Of a stretch of DNA of 64,000 nucleotides, positions 53,356 to 62,512 are shown piece after piece. Positions within the stretch are counted from its first letter, which is position 1. The number at the start of each line of letters is the position of its first letter. The DNA comes from CAJQLB01 sp041392065 (GTDB lineage Bacteria; Bacteroidota; Bacteroidia; Flavobacteriales; Flavobacteriaceae): positions 233,973 to 297,972 of the forward strand of contig JAWKMU010000005.1 of NCBI GenBank assembly GCA_041392065.1. The letters are read 5' to 3'. The notes below the pieces were generated by a model. It made no database searches and had not been told where the DNA came from. It saw nothing but the letters and a program-made list of their open reading frames with translations. The translations under genes and the position numbers were made by a program.

Positions 53356-55721
53356 AATGGAAATATTATATGGAATTCCGTTCCTTTTTTAGTTGGAACG
53401 TATTCTATTTCTGAATTATATTTTTCTAAGATGCTTTGAACGTGATAAAGACCAATACCAGAGCCATCAGTGTTGCTATATCTAAACTCAAATATTTTAT
53501 CGACTATATCCTTAGGAATACCGTTTCCATTGTCTTTAAATGAAAGAACTAAATTTGATTTGTTCTTGGTCCATTCTAATAATATATCAGTTGATTTCGC
53601 TTTCCTACTATTAGAAAATAAATTATCCAGCACTACAGTAATTTCAAAGGGGCGAAACTTCATTACTTTTTTCAAGTTTGTTTCTTTAATTGAAATTTTA
53701 ATTGGTCTTTTACTATGAATAAAAGAATCTGCTGGTTGATAAATATTGATTACATAATCATTAATGAAAGAAACTAAATCTTTGGTTATTTTTTCTGCTT
53801 GAGTATTGAATCCAGCCATTGTCACAAAACGTGAAGCACTTACAATTCTCTGAACTTCTAAACTTATATCCTTGATGTCGTCAATTAATTCCTCTTTTGG
53901 CTTATCGCTGTTTATTGAATCAACTAATGAATCTAAACTCCAGGTAATATTTCCTGCGGTATGTATAATTTGATGCTGTAATGCCAACAAATCTTTTTTC
54001 TCTCTACCCTCAACTGATTTGTCAAAAAGTTTTTCTGCAATTTCTCTGTCCAGTTCAGTTTTTAACTCTTCATTTTCTATATATTTTTGAAGAGCTTCTT
54101 CTTCTGCCTCTTCCTTTCTCGATTTAAGGTCAGAAAGTTTCTTTTCGACATTCTTAATGGTTTTCTTTACTTCTTCTTTGTCAAAATCATCAGAATCAAT
54201 TTTCTCGGATAATTTCTTTAAAGTTCCTTGAGCAGATTTTTCACTTTTCGAATCTAAAATGCGAAGAATGTTAGGTGAAACTTCAAATTTCTTGACCGAC
54301 TTTGAGTTTGAAATGGACGAGATGAGTTGACTTAGATTTTCATTTACATCAAAAATTCTTTCATTTTTCGTTCCTTCATTTTTTATAAATGATTCATTGA
54401 TATTAATATAATCGTCTTCTGACAAAAAATTTCCCCAATCGGTAATGTCAATTGTATACTTTTCTAGTTTTTTTAAAGTTTCATAAAATTGTTTCTCTAA
54501 GTTGAAATAGGCAGAGGTTTTAATAAAACCATCACCTCTACTAGAAGTTTCTTTCAAATTGTCGTTAGTTCCTTGTATAGAGATATATCCAATTACTTCA
54601 CGAGTTCCAAGATTTCTAGCGTAACCTTGACTTTTCCTTACATCCATTTTAAATGGGTCTTCTCCACGTTCTCCATAGGGATAAACTCTAAGTCCATTTT
54701 TGTAGACGAAAATGTGACCATATTCAACAGGTTGGACACCCATTCTTCTTGTGAAAGTGGATTTTGCTGATTGGTTTAAGAAGTATATTGAATAATGAAT
54801 ATCACTAAAGTCAGAATATGGGTTTTCTTCCTCAATTTTGTAAACTAATTCTCCTCCTTCATAAAGAGTAGTGGTTATAGAATCCTTTTTAATATCTGAC
54901 TCAATATAACTGGTTTTTAATTGTAAGGTCTCGAAAATCGGATTTCTAATTTCTCCGTTTATGATGTTAAAATAGTCAACTTCAGATTCATCAAGTTTCC
55001 CTTTTTCTACAAGGTCTTTGTTTTTTTTAATTTGTTTACCGTCATTTACTTGTTCTTCTTCTACAGACAAGAAAATCTTAAATGAATCATCATCTTTTAT
55101 GGTAGAAGGATTTATTAAACGTGCTAATGAATCTTTAAGCGATTGGAATTTATCTCTATTCCATTCACTGTGCAAATTTGAGATTTCAAGAACAGTTCCT
55201 TGTGTTAGATTATATGAGCTTTTATTTAATGTTTCGTGAAGTACACTTACGTTTACAAATTCATTATTACTGTCTTCTTCGAACTTGTTCCAATCTGTAA
55301 CTAAAGCTTCTATTTTTGCATTTTCCTCGTCCTTTAAGGTTTCTAGATAAAGCTCACTACCTAGTCTGTCACACGAAAATCTACCAATGCCCTTTGCACC
55401 AGCATAAGCTCTTTTTACTTTGATTTTATCTCTATAGTTTTTATAACTCTCTTCCTCATCTCCTTCTTTTTTTGAAGAACGCGCCACAAATAGCCACTTA
55501 TCGAGCAAATCTTGATAACTCATACCTTTGCCATTATCCTTGATAATTATTTTTCCATTATCAGAATAAATATTTTCGAAAATCACGTCAACTCTTGTTG
55601 CGTGGGCATCATATGAGTTTTTAACTAACTCAAAAACTGCAATAAAATCATCTGTAATTAAGTCTCGACCAATTATGTTTTTTAATGCAGAACTGATTTT
55701 AAATTGTAGTGGTTTCTGCAT
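53352..55721 (-). CDS. Cassette 12: MORC/Hsp90-like ATPase with C-terminal histidine-kinase ATPase
   Basis: The product has 789 residues. The N-terminal GHKL ATPase has AVFELVKNSYDAHA (28-41, Glu31, Asn35), IIKDNGKGMS (59-68) and AGAKGIGRFSCDRLG near 107-121, as in paraMORC/MutL-type proteins. A central coiled coil (about 520-575) leads to a DHp-like segment LALQHQIIHTAGNI (near 580). A second GHKL domain follows, with VVLDNLFSNSRKAKS, FKDNGNGIP and TDGSGIGLYHVQ. It thus has two ATPase sites. It sits 2 bases after the methyltransferase gene and overlaps the receiver gene. Confidence 0.82.
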   Translation of the reverse strand: MQKPLQFKISSALKNIIGRDLITDDFIAVFELVKNSYDAHATRVDVIFENIYSDNGKIIIKDNGKGMSYQDLLDKWLFVARSSKKEGDEEESYKNYRDKIKVKRAYAGAKGIGRFSCDRLGSELYLETLKDEENAKIEALVTDWNKFEEDSNNEFVNVSVLHETLNKSSYNLTQGTVLEISNLHSEWNRDKFQSLKDSLARLINPSTIKDDDSFKIFLSVEEEQVNDGKQIKKNKDLVEKGKLDESEVDYFNIINGEIRNPIFETLQLKTSYIESDIKKDSITTTLYEGGELVYKIEEENPYSDFSDIHYSIYFLNQSAKSTFTRRMGVQPVEYGHIFVYKNGLRVYPYGERGEDPFKMDVRKSQGYARNLGTREVIGYISIQGTNDNLKETSSRGDGFIKTSAYFNLEKQFYETLKKLEKYTIDITDWGNFLSEDDYININESFIKNEGTKNERIFDVNENLSQLISSISNSKSVKKFEVSPNILRILDSKSEKSAQGTLKKLSEKIDSDDFDKEEVKKTIKNVEKKLSDLKSRKEEAEEEALQKYIENEELKTELDREIAEKLFDKSVEGREKKDLLALQHQIIHTAGNITWSLDSLVDSINSDKPKEELIDDIKDISLEVQRIVSASRFVTMAGFNTQAEKITKDLVSFINDYVINIYQPADSFIHSKRPIKISIKETNLKKVMKFRPFEITVVLDNLFSNSRKAKSTDILLEWTKNKSNLVLSFKDNGNGIPKDIVDKIFEFRYSNTDGSGIGLYHVQSILEKYNSEIEYVPTKKGTEFHIIFPL

Positions 55722-55723
55722 AA

Positions 55724-56950
55724 TTAAATCAAGTTATTTAGGGTGATTCCAGCTTGTTCGCCAAATAAAGGTGGAATTGCATTTCCTATTTGTGAATATC
55801 TTGGAACTTCTTGAGTTCTTCTTTTTCCACCAGTTGTATATTTTCCTTTGAACTCATACCAATCATTAAAAGATTGAATTCTAGCATACTCACGAACGGT
55901 AAAAATTCTTGGTTCACAGTAATGAATGTAGTCATCTGGTAATGTGGTGATTGTTGGTGTAGGTAATTCCCCTGATAACGGAATAATTGTTCTTTTTTTA
56001 AGGTTAAATCTTTCCTTTATTTCATTGGAAAGTGTTTTGTTCTTTTTAGCAAAATCTAGAATGAATTGAAATTTCTCGACAGTCTGAGAATTGTGCTTAG
56101 CAAAACGATGACTATCTGGAATCACGCTTTTAATATTGCCTTTTAATAACTTTTGATAGCTAGTTTTAGGCGTATTGTAAAGTCCGGTTTTGAATGATTT
56201 TGTGTCTGGTGAAATTGTCTCTTCAATCCTAAGTAGGTCAGAGATTGCATCTTCTAAACTATTTGTTAAGCCAATTCCTTTATTCCCAAGAAACTCCTTT
56301 TTATTCTTTTTAATCTGTTCGAAAAAAAGCTTTGGATTTATGGTATCAGAAACATCTTTCCTAATGCCAACTAAAATAAATCGAGTTCTTTTTTGTGGCA
56401 CACCAAATTCAGAGAAATCAATGAGCTTTCCATAAACATTATAACCAGTTGCATTAAGTCTTTTTGAACCTCTTTTTAAAGCATTTTGAACATATTCAGA
56501 ATAGACTCTGCCTTTAACTTTATTCTTGTCAAATTTTTGAGTAAAGCCTTTTACGTTTTCAAAAAATATAACCCTAGGTTGAACTAAACGAATGAATTTG
56601 ATGTATGACTCTATCAGTCTGTTTCTTGTATCATTCTCTATTCTTCTTCCTGCAGTAGAAAAACCTTGGCAAGGTGGTCCACCAGCAACCATATCAATAG
56701 TTCCACGTAGAGATTTTAGTTCTTCGGGATATTTCTTGATGACTTCATTAATGTCTAGGTTCGATTGAGGTAACCAATTAGGCCATTCAAAATGAGAGTT
56801 TTTTTCAATTAGGTTGTATTCCAAAGTTTTAAAAGCATCTGGACTTTTTTCAACAGCGAATTTACCTTTCCAATGACCAGAATTGAATAGTCCAAGTGAG
56901 AGTCCGCCACATCCTGCAAATAAATCTATATATGTTTTTTTCGAACTCAT
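55724..56950 (-). CDS. Cassette 12: DNA (cytosine-5) methyltransferase
   Basis: The product has 408 residues from MSSKKTYIDLFAGCGGLSLG at 56950. Motif I is DLFAGCGG (9-16), and motif IV, VAGGPPCQGFSTAGR, carries the catalytic Cys near residue 95. The ENV motif (FFENVKGF) and a late RECARIQ-like REYARIQSF are present, with a target-recognition region between. It modifies C5 of cytosine in a sequence not readable here. A C-protein-like HTH gene ends 2 bases before it. No classic restriction endonuclease gene is beside it. Confidence 0.93.
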   Translation of the reverse strand: MSSKKTYIDLFAGCGGLSLGLFNSGHWKGKFAVEKSPDAFKTLEYNLIEKNSHFEWPNWLPQSNLDINEVIKKYPEELKSLRGTIDMVAGGPPCQGFSTAGRRIENDTRNRLIESYIKFIRLVQPRVIFFENVKGFTQKFDKNKVKGRVYSEYVQNALKRGSKRLNATGYNVYGKLIDFSEFGVPQKRTRFILVGIRKDVSDTINPKLFFEQIKKNKKEFLGNKGIGLTNSLEDAISDLLRIEETISPDTKSFKTGLYNTPKTSYQKLLKGNIKSVIPDSHRFAKHNSQTVEKFQFILDFAKKNKTLSNEIKERFNLKKRTIIPLSGELPTPTITTLPDDYIHYCEPRIFTVREYARIQSFNDWYEFKGKYTTGGKRRTQEVPRYSQIGNAIPPLFGEQAGITLNNLI

Positions 56951-56951
56951 T

Positions 56952-57170
56952 TTAATCGTTAATATTTTTTGTAGAGCATAATAAGTCTCTAATGTCAATA
57001 TCTAGTGCATTGGCAATCTTTAAAAGGTTTTCTAGTGATGGTTGTCTAGCATTAGTGCACCATTGTGAAATGGTGGATTCATCTTTTCCGATTTGTTCAG
57101 CCAACCATTTATTCTTTCTTCTTGTCTCAGCTAGAGCAACTTTTATCCTGTTGATTTCCACTTTCGCCAA
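56952..57170 (-). CDS. Cassette 12: small XRE-type HTH regulator (C-protein-like)
   Basis: The product has 72 residues. The HTH is LAEQIGKDESTISQWCTNAR (about 23-42) with a following LENLLKIANALDIDIRDLL helix pair, as in XRE/Cro proteins and restriction controller proteins. It is the first gene of the cassette operon and probably sets the order of methyltransferase and effector expression. The four genes overlap or nearly touch. Confidence 0.88.
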   Translation of the reverse strand: MAKVEINRIKVALAETRRKNKWLAEQIGKDESTISQWCTNARQPSLENLLKIANALDIDIRDLLCSTKNIND

Positions 57171-57259
57171 TTTCTTTGTGTTTTACGCAAATATATTAAC
57201 TTAAAAGGAAAAATATTTACTTTTTGACTGATTATTTTCGGGTGGCGGTGGGGAAGTGA

Positions 57260-57304
57260 AAGCTCTTTTTGTTTTGTGAGGAACGAGCAAAATAAAATGT
57301 GCTT
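57260..57304. repeat. TCT/TGT hairpin repeat, copy 2
   Basis: AAGC-TCT-TTTTGTTTTG (57260-57276) and CAAAATAAAA-TGT-GCTT (57288-57304) pair around the TCT/TGT bulge. It lies upstream of the HTH gene, near the cassette end GCGTACAAC. Confidence 0.65.
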
Positions 57305-57332
57305 GAACGTGGGTTGGCTCTTTTTTCAGCTT

Positions 57333-57467
57333 GCGTACAACGGTCTCGGCTATGCGTAGTGCGGGATTTCAAGGCACTTCACTTTCCGTTTAGCAGTTAG
57401 TTTATTTAATGTAATTACTTTCATTTCAGCACTTTCGCCCGCATTACGTATAGCCATTGTTGGGCAA
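57333..57467 (-). repeat. attC-like cassette site 13
   Basis: Boxes are GCGTACAAC (57333-57341) and GTTGGGCAA (57459-57467). Arms GGCTATGCGTAGTGCGGG (57348-57365) and CCCGCATTACGTATAGCC pair almost fully. The box TTGCCCAAC/GTTGGGCAA fits the textbook attC box RYYYAAC best. Confidence 0.87.
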
Positions 57468-57494
57468 TCGTACTTTTTTTTCGTCCGTCTGTTA

Positions 57495-57580
57495 GCGTTG
57501 GCAAAGACATACTCTTTTGCAATTTTTGGTTGCAGCGTTGGCTGGTGCGAATTGCAAATGTGTATGGCTTTAAGCGTTGG
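57495..57580. repeat. TCT/TGT hairpin repeat, copy 3
   Basis: CATAC-TCT-TTTGCAATT (57508-57524) and AATTGCAAA-TGT-GTATG (57550-57566) match copy 1. GCGTTGG flanks at 57495 and 57574. It overlaps the end of the specificity-subunit gene. Confidence 0.7.
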
Positions 57581-59045
57581 CATTCAGTGTTATTGTCTCT
57601 TCTGTTATTATCTTATTTAGAACTATCTCTAGTTCTTTTTTTATTGCAATGATTTCGGTATTTAGTTGAAAGATGCCTAATTCTTGATTTCTCACCTTTT
57701 CATTCTCAAAATAGTTGTCAAAATCAAAATTCGTTTTGTCAATATTGTGATAGTATAGTTTTCCAATTTTCTGCTTTAATGATTTATCAAACTTTGGAAA
57801 CTTTAAAGTCGCAAAATCATAAGATTTCATTTCTTTCATTTTAGAACCAATTGAAATATTACCACAAATTTTTCTCATAATTCTTGAGTTCATAAAAGCG
57901 GTAGTGAAAATCATTTCATCTTTCGATAAATGCTCAATTCTATAAAGTCCTTGATTATGTTGTCCTTCACCATAATAACTAACATCATAAAAACAAGTAA
58001 TTCCTACATATTCTCCTTTCTTTCCTTTAGAAGTTCTGTTAATAAATAGAATACAATCTTTTTTAAGGTTATTTGAAGTAGGCATTGATATTTTCTCTAT
58101 TGGATTGTAAAATCCTTCGTCAGAAATATTTGTAGGTGTAACCCATTTCAAAGATGACTTAGACGCATTAAATATTCTTGTTTTTGGTGTAGAACCACTT
58201 TTAAATTTTGATGTGTTAATTGAAGAAAATCCATTTTTATAATTTTCTATCAAGTGATTTTCTTCTTTATATTTTTCAGTATATAGACCTGTATCTATTC
58301 TCTTGTGGGATAATAAATCTGATTTTTTTGGTAACGAATAACTGAAATTAGATTTCTGATTGTTCCTTAATTCGTGGTAAACTAATTCATCTATATTTTT
58401 TTGGCGAATTTCAATTTGTTCTTCCTTATCAATAATATTCTGGGTGAGTATTGAAACATATTTTTCAATTAACTCTGGGCTTTTATGATTTTTAGACGTT
58501 GGAAATGGAATTTTTAAATCTAATAGATTTTGTCTTTTAGCATTTTTTTGTGTTCCACCACCTGATGTTAGTACTGTCAAATAATCAGCACCGTAATCAA
58601 GCAAGAAAAAGGCAAAAGCATAATACTTTTTATCTTCTTTAAATTTCAAATATGATATTCCACCATTTAAAATACCATTGAAATCTTTATTAACCAATGT
58701 AATTTTTCCGAGTGAAGCATTTCTACTAACAAGAACATCACCTTTGGAAAGTTTCTTAGTTGAATCTTTATAGATAAATGGTGAAATTCGCTCTCCTTGA
58801 TTTTCATCAATAATGCACTTACCCATATTTGAAATAGTTACAAGCGTATAATTTGAATTAAAATTCAAATATTCATCTACATTAATTTGCTCACCAACAC
58901 CTTCTGCGACTACAAGTTTTGATATTGATTTTAGATTTCTATTTCTAATGTCGATTTTCTTGTGTTCGGATGGATGCAGTGAAAAAACCTTGTTTAAAAT
59001 ATCAGATTTTTTAATGCTAGTCGGTTTGATTAAAAAATTACTCAT
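57570..59045 (-). CDS. Cassette 13: DNA specificity (S) subunit of a restriction-modification enzyme
   Basis: The product has 491 residues with two target-recognition halves. First half: LTSGGGTQKNAKRQNLLDLKIPFP near 160-185, written here as GGGTQKN. Second half: STPKTRIFN near 283 and KMKEMKSYDFATLKFP near 403. Each half ends in a conserved helix (for example IDKEEQIEIRQKNIDELV). Two halves give a split recognition sequence. The gene follows the nuclease-methyltransferase gene by 2 bases, as in BcgI-like enzymes. Confidence 0.87.
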   Translation of the reverse strand: MSNFLIKPTSIKKSDILNKVFSLHPSEHKKIDIRNRNLKSISKLVVAEGVGEQINVDEYLNFNSNYTLVTISNMGKCIIDENQGERISPFIYKDSTKKLSKGDVLVSRNASLGKITLVNKDFNGILNGGISYLKFKEDKKYYAFAFFLLDYGADYLTVLTSGGGTQKNAKRQNLLDLKIPFPTSKNHKSPELIEKYVSILTQNIIDKEEQIEIRQKNIDELVYHELRNNQKSNFSYSLPKKSDLLSHKRIDTGLYTEKYKEENHLIENYKNGFSSINTSKFKSGSTPKTRIFNASKSSLKWVTPTNISDEGFYNPIEKISMPTSNNLKKDCILFINRTSKGKKGEYVGITCFYDVSYYGEGQHNQGLYRIEHLSKDEMIFTTAFMNSRIMRKICGNISIGSKMKEMKSYDFATLKFPKFDKSLKQKIGKLYYHNIDKTNFDFDNYFENEKVRNQELGIFQLNTEIIAIKKELEIVLNKIITEETITLNANA

Positions 59046-59047
59046 AT

Positions 59048-61201
59048 TTAAAACTTGGCTAGGTTGAATGCGTTTTTGATTTCTAATTCTTGACGCTTTA
59101 GAAATTCTTGAAATTCATTTTGCATACTAGAAAAGTCTTCATCCAATTGGCTAGTATGTTCAAAAGTATCTTCATTTATGATGAATTGAGGTTTAAAAGT
59201 TATTGTTCTTTTTACCGTTTTTACTTCGTAACCAATACTTTCAACTTCCTTGATAAAGATTTCATAATCATTATCAAGCAAATGTTTTTCGTCATTTTTA
59301 GGCTTGTATGCAACTATTACGGTTGTCGCAACACCTGTTTCTCCAAATGTGTTGGCAGGTAAGTCAAATAACGCAACTATCCGCATTCTTTCAATAAGCC
59401 ATTTTCTAACGTTTTCCCATTCAGAAATTGAAGCAATTGAATTTGATAATACAATACCCATTCTTCCGCCTTCTTCCAATAGTTTATAGGCATTTTCCAA
59501 AAATATCACTCCCATATCCATAGAATTAGGAAGTGTAATTTGACCTTTAGAGTTTGGCGTTGGCTTTACTTTATATGTTTCGTAAAGTTCAACTGTTTCC
59601 TTTGCTACATCCCATTTTCCTTCTTTACCTGTCTTTAAATCACGACCTTTCCCAAATGGTGGATTTGTTGCAATTATTTTGAACTTTTTAAGTTCCTTTT
59701 CCGTGTCGTCTTTATGTTGCCAAGTTTCTGTTTCAAAATTGGTTGTTGTAAACTCACCAACTTTAAGAATTGAGCCGTTTTCTAAAAGTTTCTGCGAGAT
59801 TGAGTTCATATTTTTTAATACGGCTCCACCATCTCCATTTAGAACCAAGTTAAGTTCAGCAAGTTTTAAGTTATTATTTTCAATGTCAAAACCGTAATAA
59901 TGACTTGCATTTGGTGGATATTCTTCGTCTTTTCTGTGAGCGTGTCTAAATGCCATTGCAGGGAAATCACAAATACCACAACAAGGGTCACATAATTCTT
60001 CTCCTTTTATTGGGTTAAGCATTTGGATTATAGACTTCACAACTGGAATTGGTGTAAAGAACTGTCCGTTGTCTGCTTTTTGTTTGTCGTTTCCGAAGTT
60101 GTTGAAAATAATTTGGTTGAAACTCTCGTTCTTCGCTTTAAGAATTGCTCTTTTTTGTAGCGACTCAACCAATGCAATTAAAAACCTTTCTTCATTAGAG
60201 TTTGAAGGTCTAAATTGTGAATCGTAGGAAAAATAAGGTGTTGAAAGAACATTTACATATTCTCTTTTCGCATCTTTATAAAGTTTATCAATTCTTTCTC
60301 TAAATGATTTTTCGGCTAAACCATCAGATTTTTTTTCTGTTGGTTCTATGTAAAATTTAAGATTTGATTTGTCTCTTTTACTTCGTTTTTCATCAAAAAC
60401 TTTCAATGTCAAAAATTCAACAATCAAATCTCTTTCCGAGTGTTTTGGCTTTTCTTTGTCTGCAATTCTTTTTAATTCGGCTAAAAAATCTTCAAATGCT
60501 GATTCATCAATTGCATCTAGTGCGTTTGTTGTAAGTTTAGTTACATCTGAAATGCTTTTGTTGTTGTTTTCAAAGTCTTGATAAGTTGGGAAGTCAAGTA
60601 AACTATCTCTTTTGTCATAATTTAGGTTTATAATTCCTGAACCTGATAACTCTATTGATTCGTCAAATCTTCTAATTGGGGAATTTCCAATTTTTTTGAA
60701 AACTAGAACATCTGGTTTGTCATCAAAATAAACTCCAAAAACCCTTTCCTTTGATTCGTTTTCGGCAAGTGCTGGTCTTAGTTGGTTTTCAATAGCACTT
60801 TCTAAAGATTTGTTATTCTTTTTAGTTTCAAAAATGACAAGATAGTTTTGTCTTAGTTTTTTGAAGTTCTTATTTGCTTTTGCATCTTCATATACTTTTA
60901 ACCAATCCGTATTTTTGAAGGCAACAACATCTGGTTTTAATGCTTTTCCGTTATTCCCTTTTGGTATGTTAAACTCAATACATAAAATTTCCTTTGGAAA
61001 AAAACCACTGTTTACCAATGCATAAACAAATCTTGTTCTAATGTATTCTTCGCTGAAATTTCCGTTTGTGTCTTTGGAATTTGCTTTAGAAGCAAAAGAA
61101 ACTACTCCAAGTTCTTTTTCGTGAAAGGCTTTATCAATAAAATCTAAGTCTTTAAATTTTACATCAAAGTCAGTTAAGTAGTCTTTAAATATTTTGCTCA
61201 T
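59048..61201 (-). CDS. Cassette 13: fused nuclease-methyltransferase subunit (BcgI-like, type IIB/IIG)
   Basis: The product has 717 residues. The N-terminal HsdR_N-like nuclease has KPDVVAF (Asp91) and LVIFETKK (Glu125, Lys127), a PD-(D/E)xK site. A helical linker (about 220-330) leads to the N6-adenine methyltransferase, with motif I LCDPCCGICDFPA near 403 and motif IV ATNPPFGKGR near 508. No helicase domain exists, so cutting would need no translocation. Together with the S subunit it would form a self-contained enzyme like BcgI. Cassette ends are GTTGGGCAA (57459) and TTGCCCAAC (61355). Confidence 0.87.
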   Translation of the reverse strand: MSKIFKDYLTDFDVKFKDLDFIDKAFHEKELGVVSFASKANSKDTNGNFSEEYIRTRFVYALVNSGFFPKEILCIEFNIPKGNNGKALKPDVVAFKNTDWLKVYEDAKANKNFKKLRQNYLVIFETKKNNKSLESAIENQLRPALAENESKERVFGVYFDDKPDVLVFKKIGNSPIRRFDESIELSGSGIINLNYDKRDSLLDFPTYQDFENNNKSISDVTKLTTNALDAIDESAFEDFLAELKRIADKEKPKHSERDLIVEFLTLKVFDEKRSKRDKSNLKFYIEPTEKKSDGLAEKSFRERIDKLYKDAKREYVNVLSTPYFSYDSQFRPSNSNEERFLIALVESLQKRAILKAKNESFNQIIFNNFGNDKQKADNGQFFTPIPVVKSIIQMLNPIKGEELCDPCCGICDFPAMAFRHAHRKDEEYPPNASHYYGFDIENNNLKLAELNLVLNGDGGAVLKNMNSISQKLLENGSILKVGEFTTTNFETETWQHKDDTEKELKKFKIIATNPPFGKGRDLKTGKEGKWDVAKETVELYETYKVKPTPNSKGQITLPNSMDMGVIFLENAYKLLEEGGRMGIVLSNSIASISEWENVRKWLIERMRIVALFDLPANTFGETGVATTVIVAYKPKNDEKHLLDNDYEIFIKEVESIGYEVKTVKRTITFKPQFIINEDTFEHTSQLDEDFSSMQNEFQEFLKRQELEIKNAFNLAKF

Positions 61202-61258
61202 TTATCAATTTATAATTTGTCGTCTAAGTTAATTTATTCTGTTCCTTTTTTTGTCCGA

Positions 61259-61331
61259 GCGTTGGAAAAAAACAGCTCTTTTGGTTTTTTCAGCGTTGGC
61301 TATGCGTGTCGGCAAAAACCAAATGTGCTGT
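61259..61331. repeat. TCT/TGT hairpin repeat, copy 4
   Basis: ACAGC-TCT-TTTGGTTTTT (61272-61289) and AAAAACCAAA-TGT-GCTGT (61314-61331) pair around the TCT/TGT bulge, with GCGTTGG at 61259. It is upstream of the fused nuclease-methyltransferase gene. Confidence 0.7.
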
Positions 61332-61354
61332 TTGTGCGGTGGGCTTTTTGTATG

Positions 61355-61490
61355 TTGCCCAACGTGTTTGTATAAGATTAGTTGCGTGTTTTAAGCAACT
61401 AATTTAGCAAATACAAACCGAATAGAAAATCCGCGAGGATTTTCGTAAGTAGGCTTGAACTAGCAATTAATTTTATACGGTGTTGGCAAC
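61355..61490 (-). repeat. attC-like cassette site 14
   Basis: Boxes are TTGCCCAAC (61355-61363) and GTTGGCAAC (61482-61490). Arms GTATAAGATTAGTTGC (61370-61385) and GCAATTAATTTTATAC (61463-61478) pair with few mismatches. Confidence 0.85.
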
Positions 61491-61505
61491 TGGCTTTTTA
61501 TATTT

Positions 61506-62492
61506 TTATTTGTCAATTGATACATAAACTTTTTCAATTCCAAGTTTTTGCCATTCTCCATTTCTAAATTCCGGTCTTGACCTTAAATTTCCTAAAACAC
61601 CAGACGTTTCTCTAAATCGATTGGCATTCCAAACTTTTTGTTTAGAAGTTCCATTTTTGTAGAAAGTTGTTATGTAAGCTGTTTTTGTCAATAAAAGTCT
61701 GCGCTTAAAATCCGATTCAGAAGCTGGATTTAATTCGATTGGTAAAATTCCGTTTGAGTAGCCAACAATTCTCGGTTCGGAATATTGTTTTTTGGGCAAG
61801 TCAGATTGAGGCGTTTCCGTTCTTTTGCTTTTAATCTCGACTTTTAATTCTTTAAGAACGGATTCAATCAATTCTCCGTCATATTCGCTCAAAAAATCCT
61901 GCTTTATTAATTCCGCTATTTTTTCTTGATAAGATTCTGACAGAATTTTTTCGGTCAATTTTTTGTGTTCCTCTTTACGGTTTATTTTTTTAAGTGCGTT
62001 TAGGGTAAACGATTTTAATAATTCAGTGCTATAACTTTCTTTGCTAAACAGTTCCACGAATTTTTGTCCTTTTTCGCTGTCCTCTGTAAATTGGATGGTT
62101 TCCAACAAGATTGGGTCATCTTGACTGATTAAATTGCCATCATAAAAAATTTGAATTGCTTGTCCGATTAAAATTCCATAATCGAGTTTTAGTTGTCGCA
62201 TATATGAAAACAACTGACGTTGAAAGGTCGAATTAATTGGAATGCTTGGTAGTTTAATTTCGATTACGAATAATCTCGAATTATCCAATTTTATAATAAA
62301 GTCAGGTCTTAATTTATTTACTGAACCAAATTGAAGTGAATGTTCTTTTTCGATTTCGCCCTTGTATTCTTTCCAGTCCAAAATTCGAAGTGCTTGGATT
62401 ACTTTTTGTCCAAAATCGGTTTCGCTTAAATCTGAAGGAAAATTCTTTTCAGATAGCAAATAACATATTTCATTCCATTTCTCTTTGTTCAT
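61506..62492 (-). CDS. Cassette 14: stand-alone HsdR_N-type nuclease-like protein
   Basis: The product has 328 residues. The N-terminal nuclease domain carries KLRPDFIIKLDNSRLFVIEIK (here shown as RPDFII...VIEIKLP, near 64-82), a PD-(D/E)xK site like that in type I restriction R subunits. The C-terminal 100 residues are basic and may bind nucleic acid. No helicase or methyltransferase is in the cassette. It may be an accessory defence nuclease. Cassette ends are GTTGGCAAC (61482) and GTTGCCAAC (62513). Confidence 0.75.
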   Translation of the reverse strand: MNKEKWNEICYLLSEKNFPSDLSETDFGQKVIQALRILDWKEYKGEIEKEHSLQFGSVNKLRPDFIIKLDNSRLFVIEIKLPSIPINSTFQRQLFSYMRQLKLDYGILIGQAIQIFYDGNLISQDDPILLETIQFTEDSEKGQKFVELFSKESYSTELLKSFTLNALKKINRKEEHKKLTEKILSESYQEKIAELIKQDFLSEYDGELIESVLKELKVEIKSKRTETPQSDLPKKQYSEPRIVGYSNGILPIELNPASESDFKRRLLLTKTAYITTFYKNGTSKQKVWNANRFRETSGVLGNLRSRPEFRNGEWQKLGIEKVYVSIDK

Positions 62493-62512
62493 TCTCGGTT
62501 GTTTTCAAGCTT

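Noticed and set aside
57459..61363. Incomplete type I restriction system lacking HsdR
   Set aside because: The methyltransferase subunit carries its own N-terminal nuclease motifs, so a BcgI-like reading explains the pair without a missing gene.
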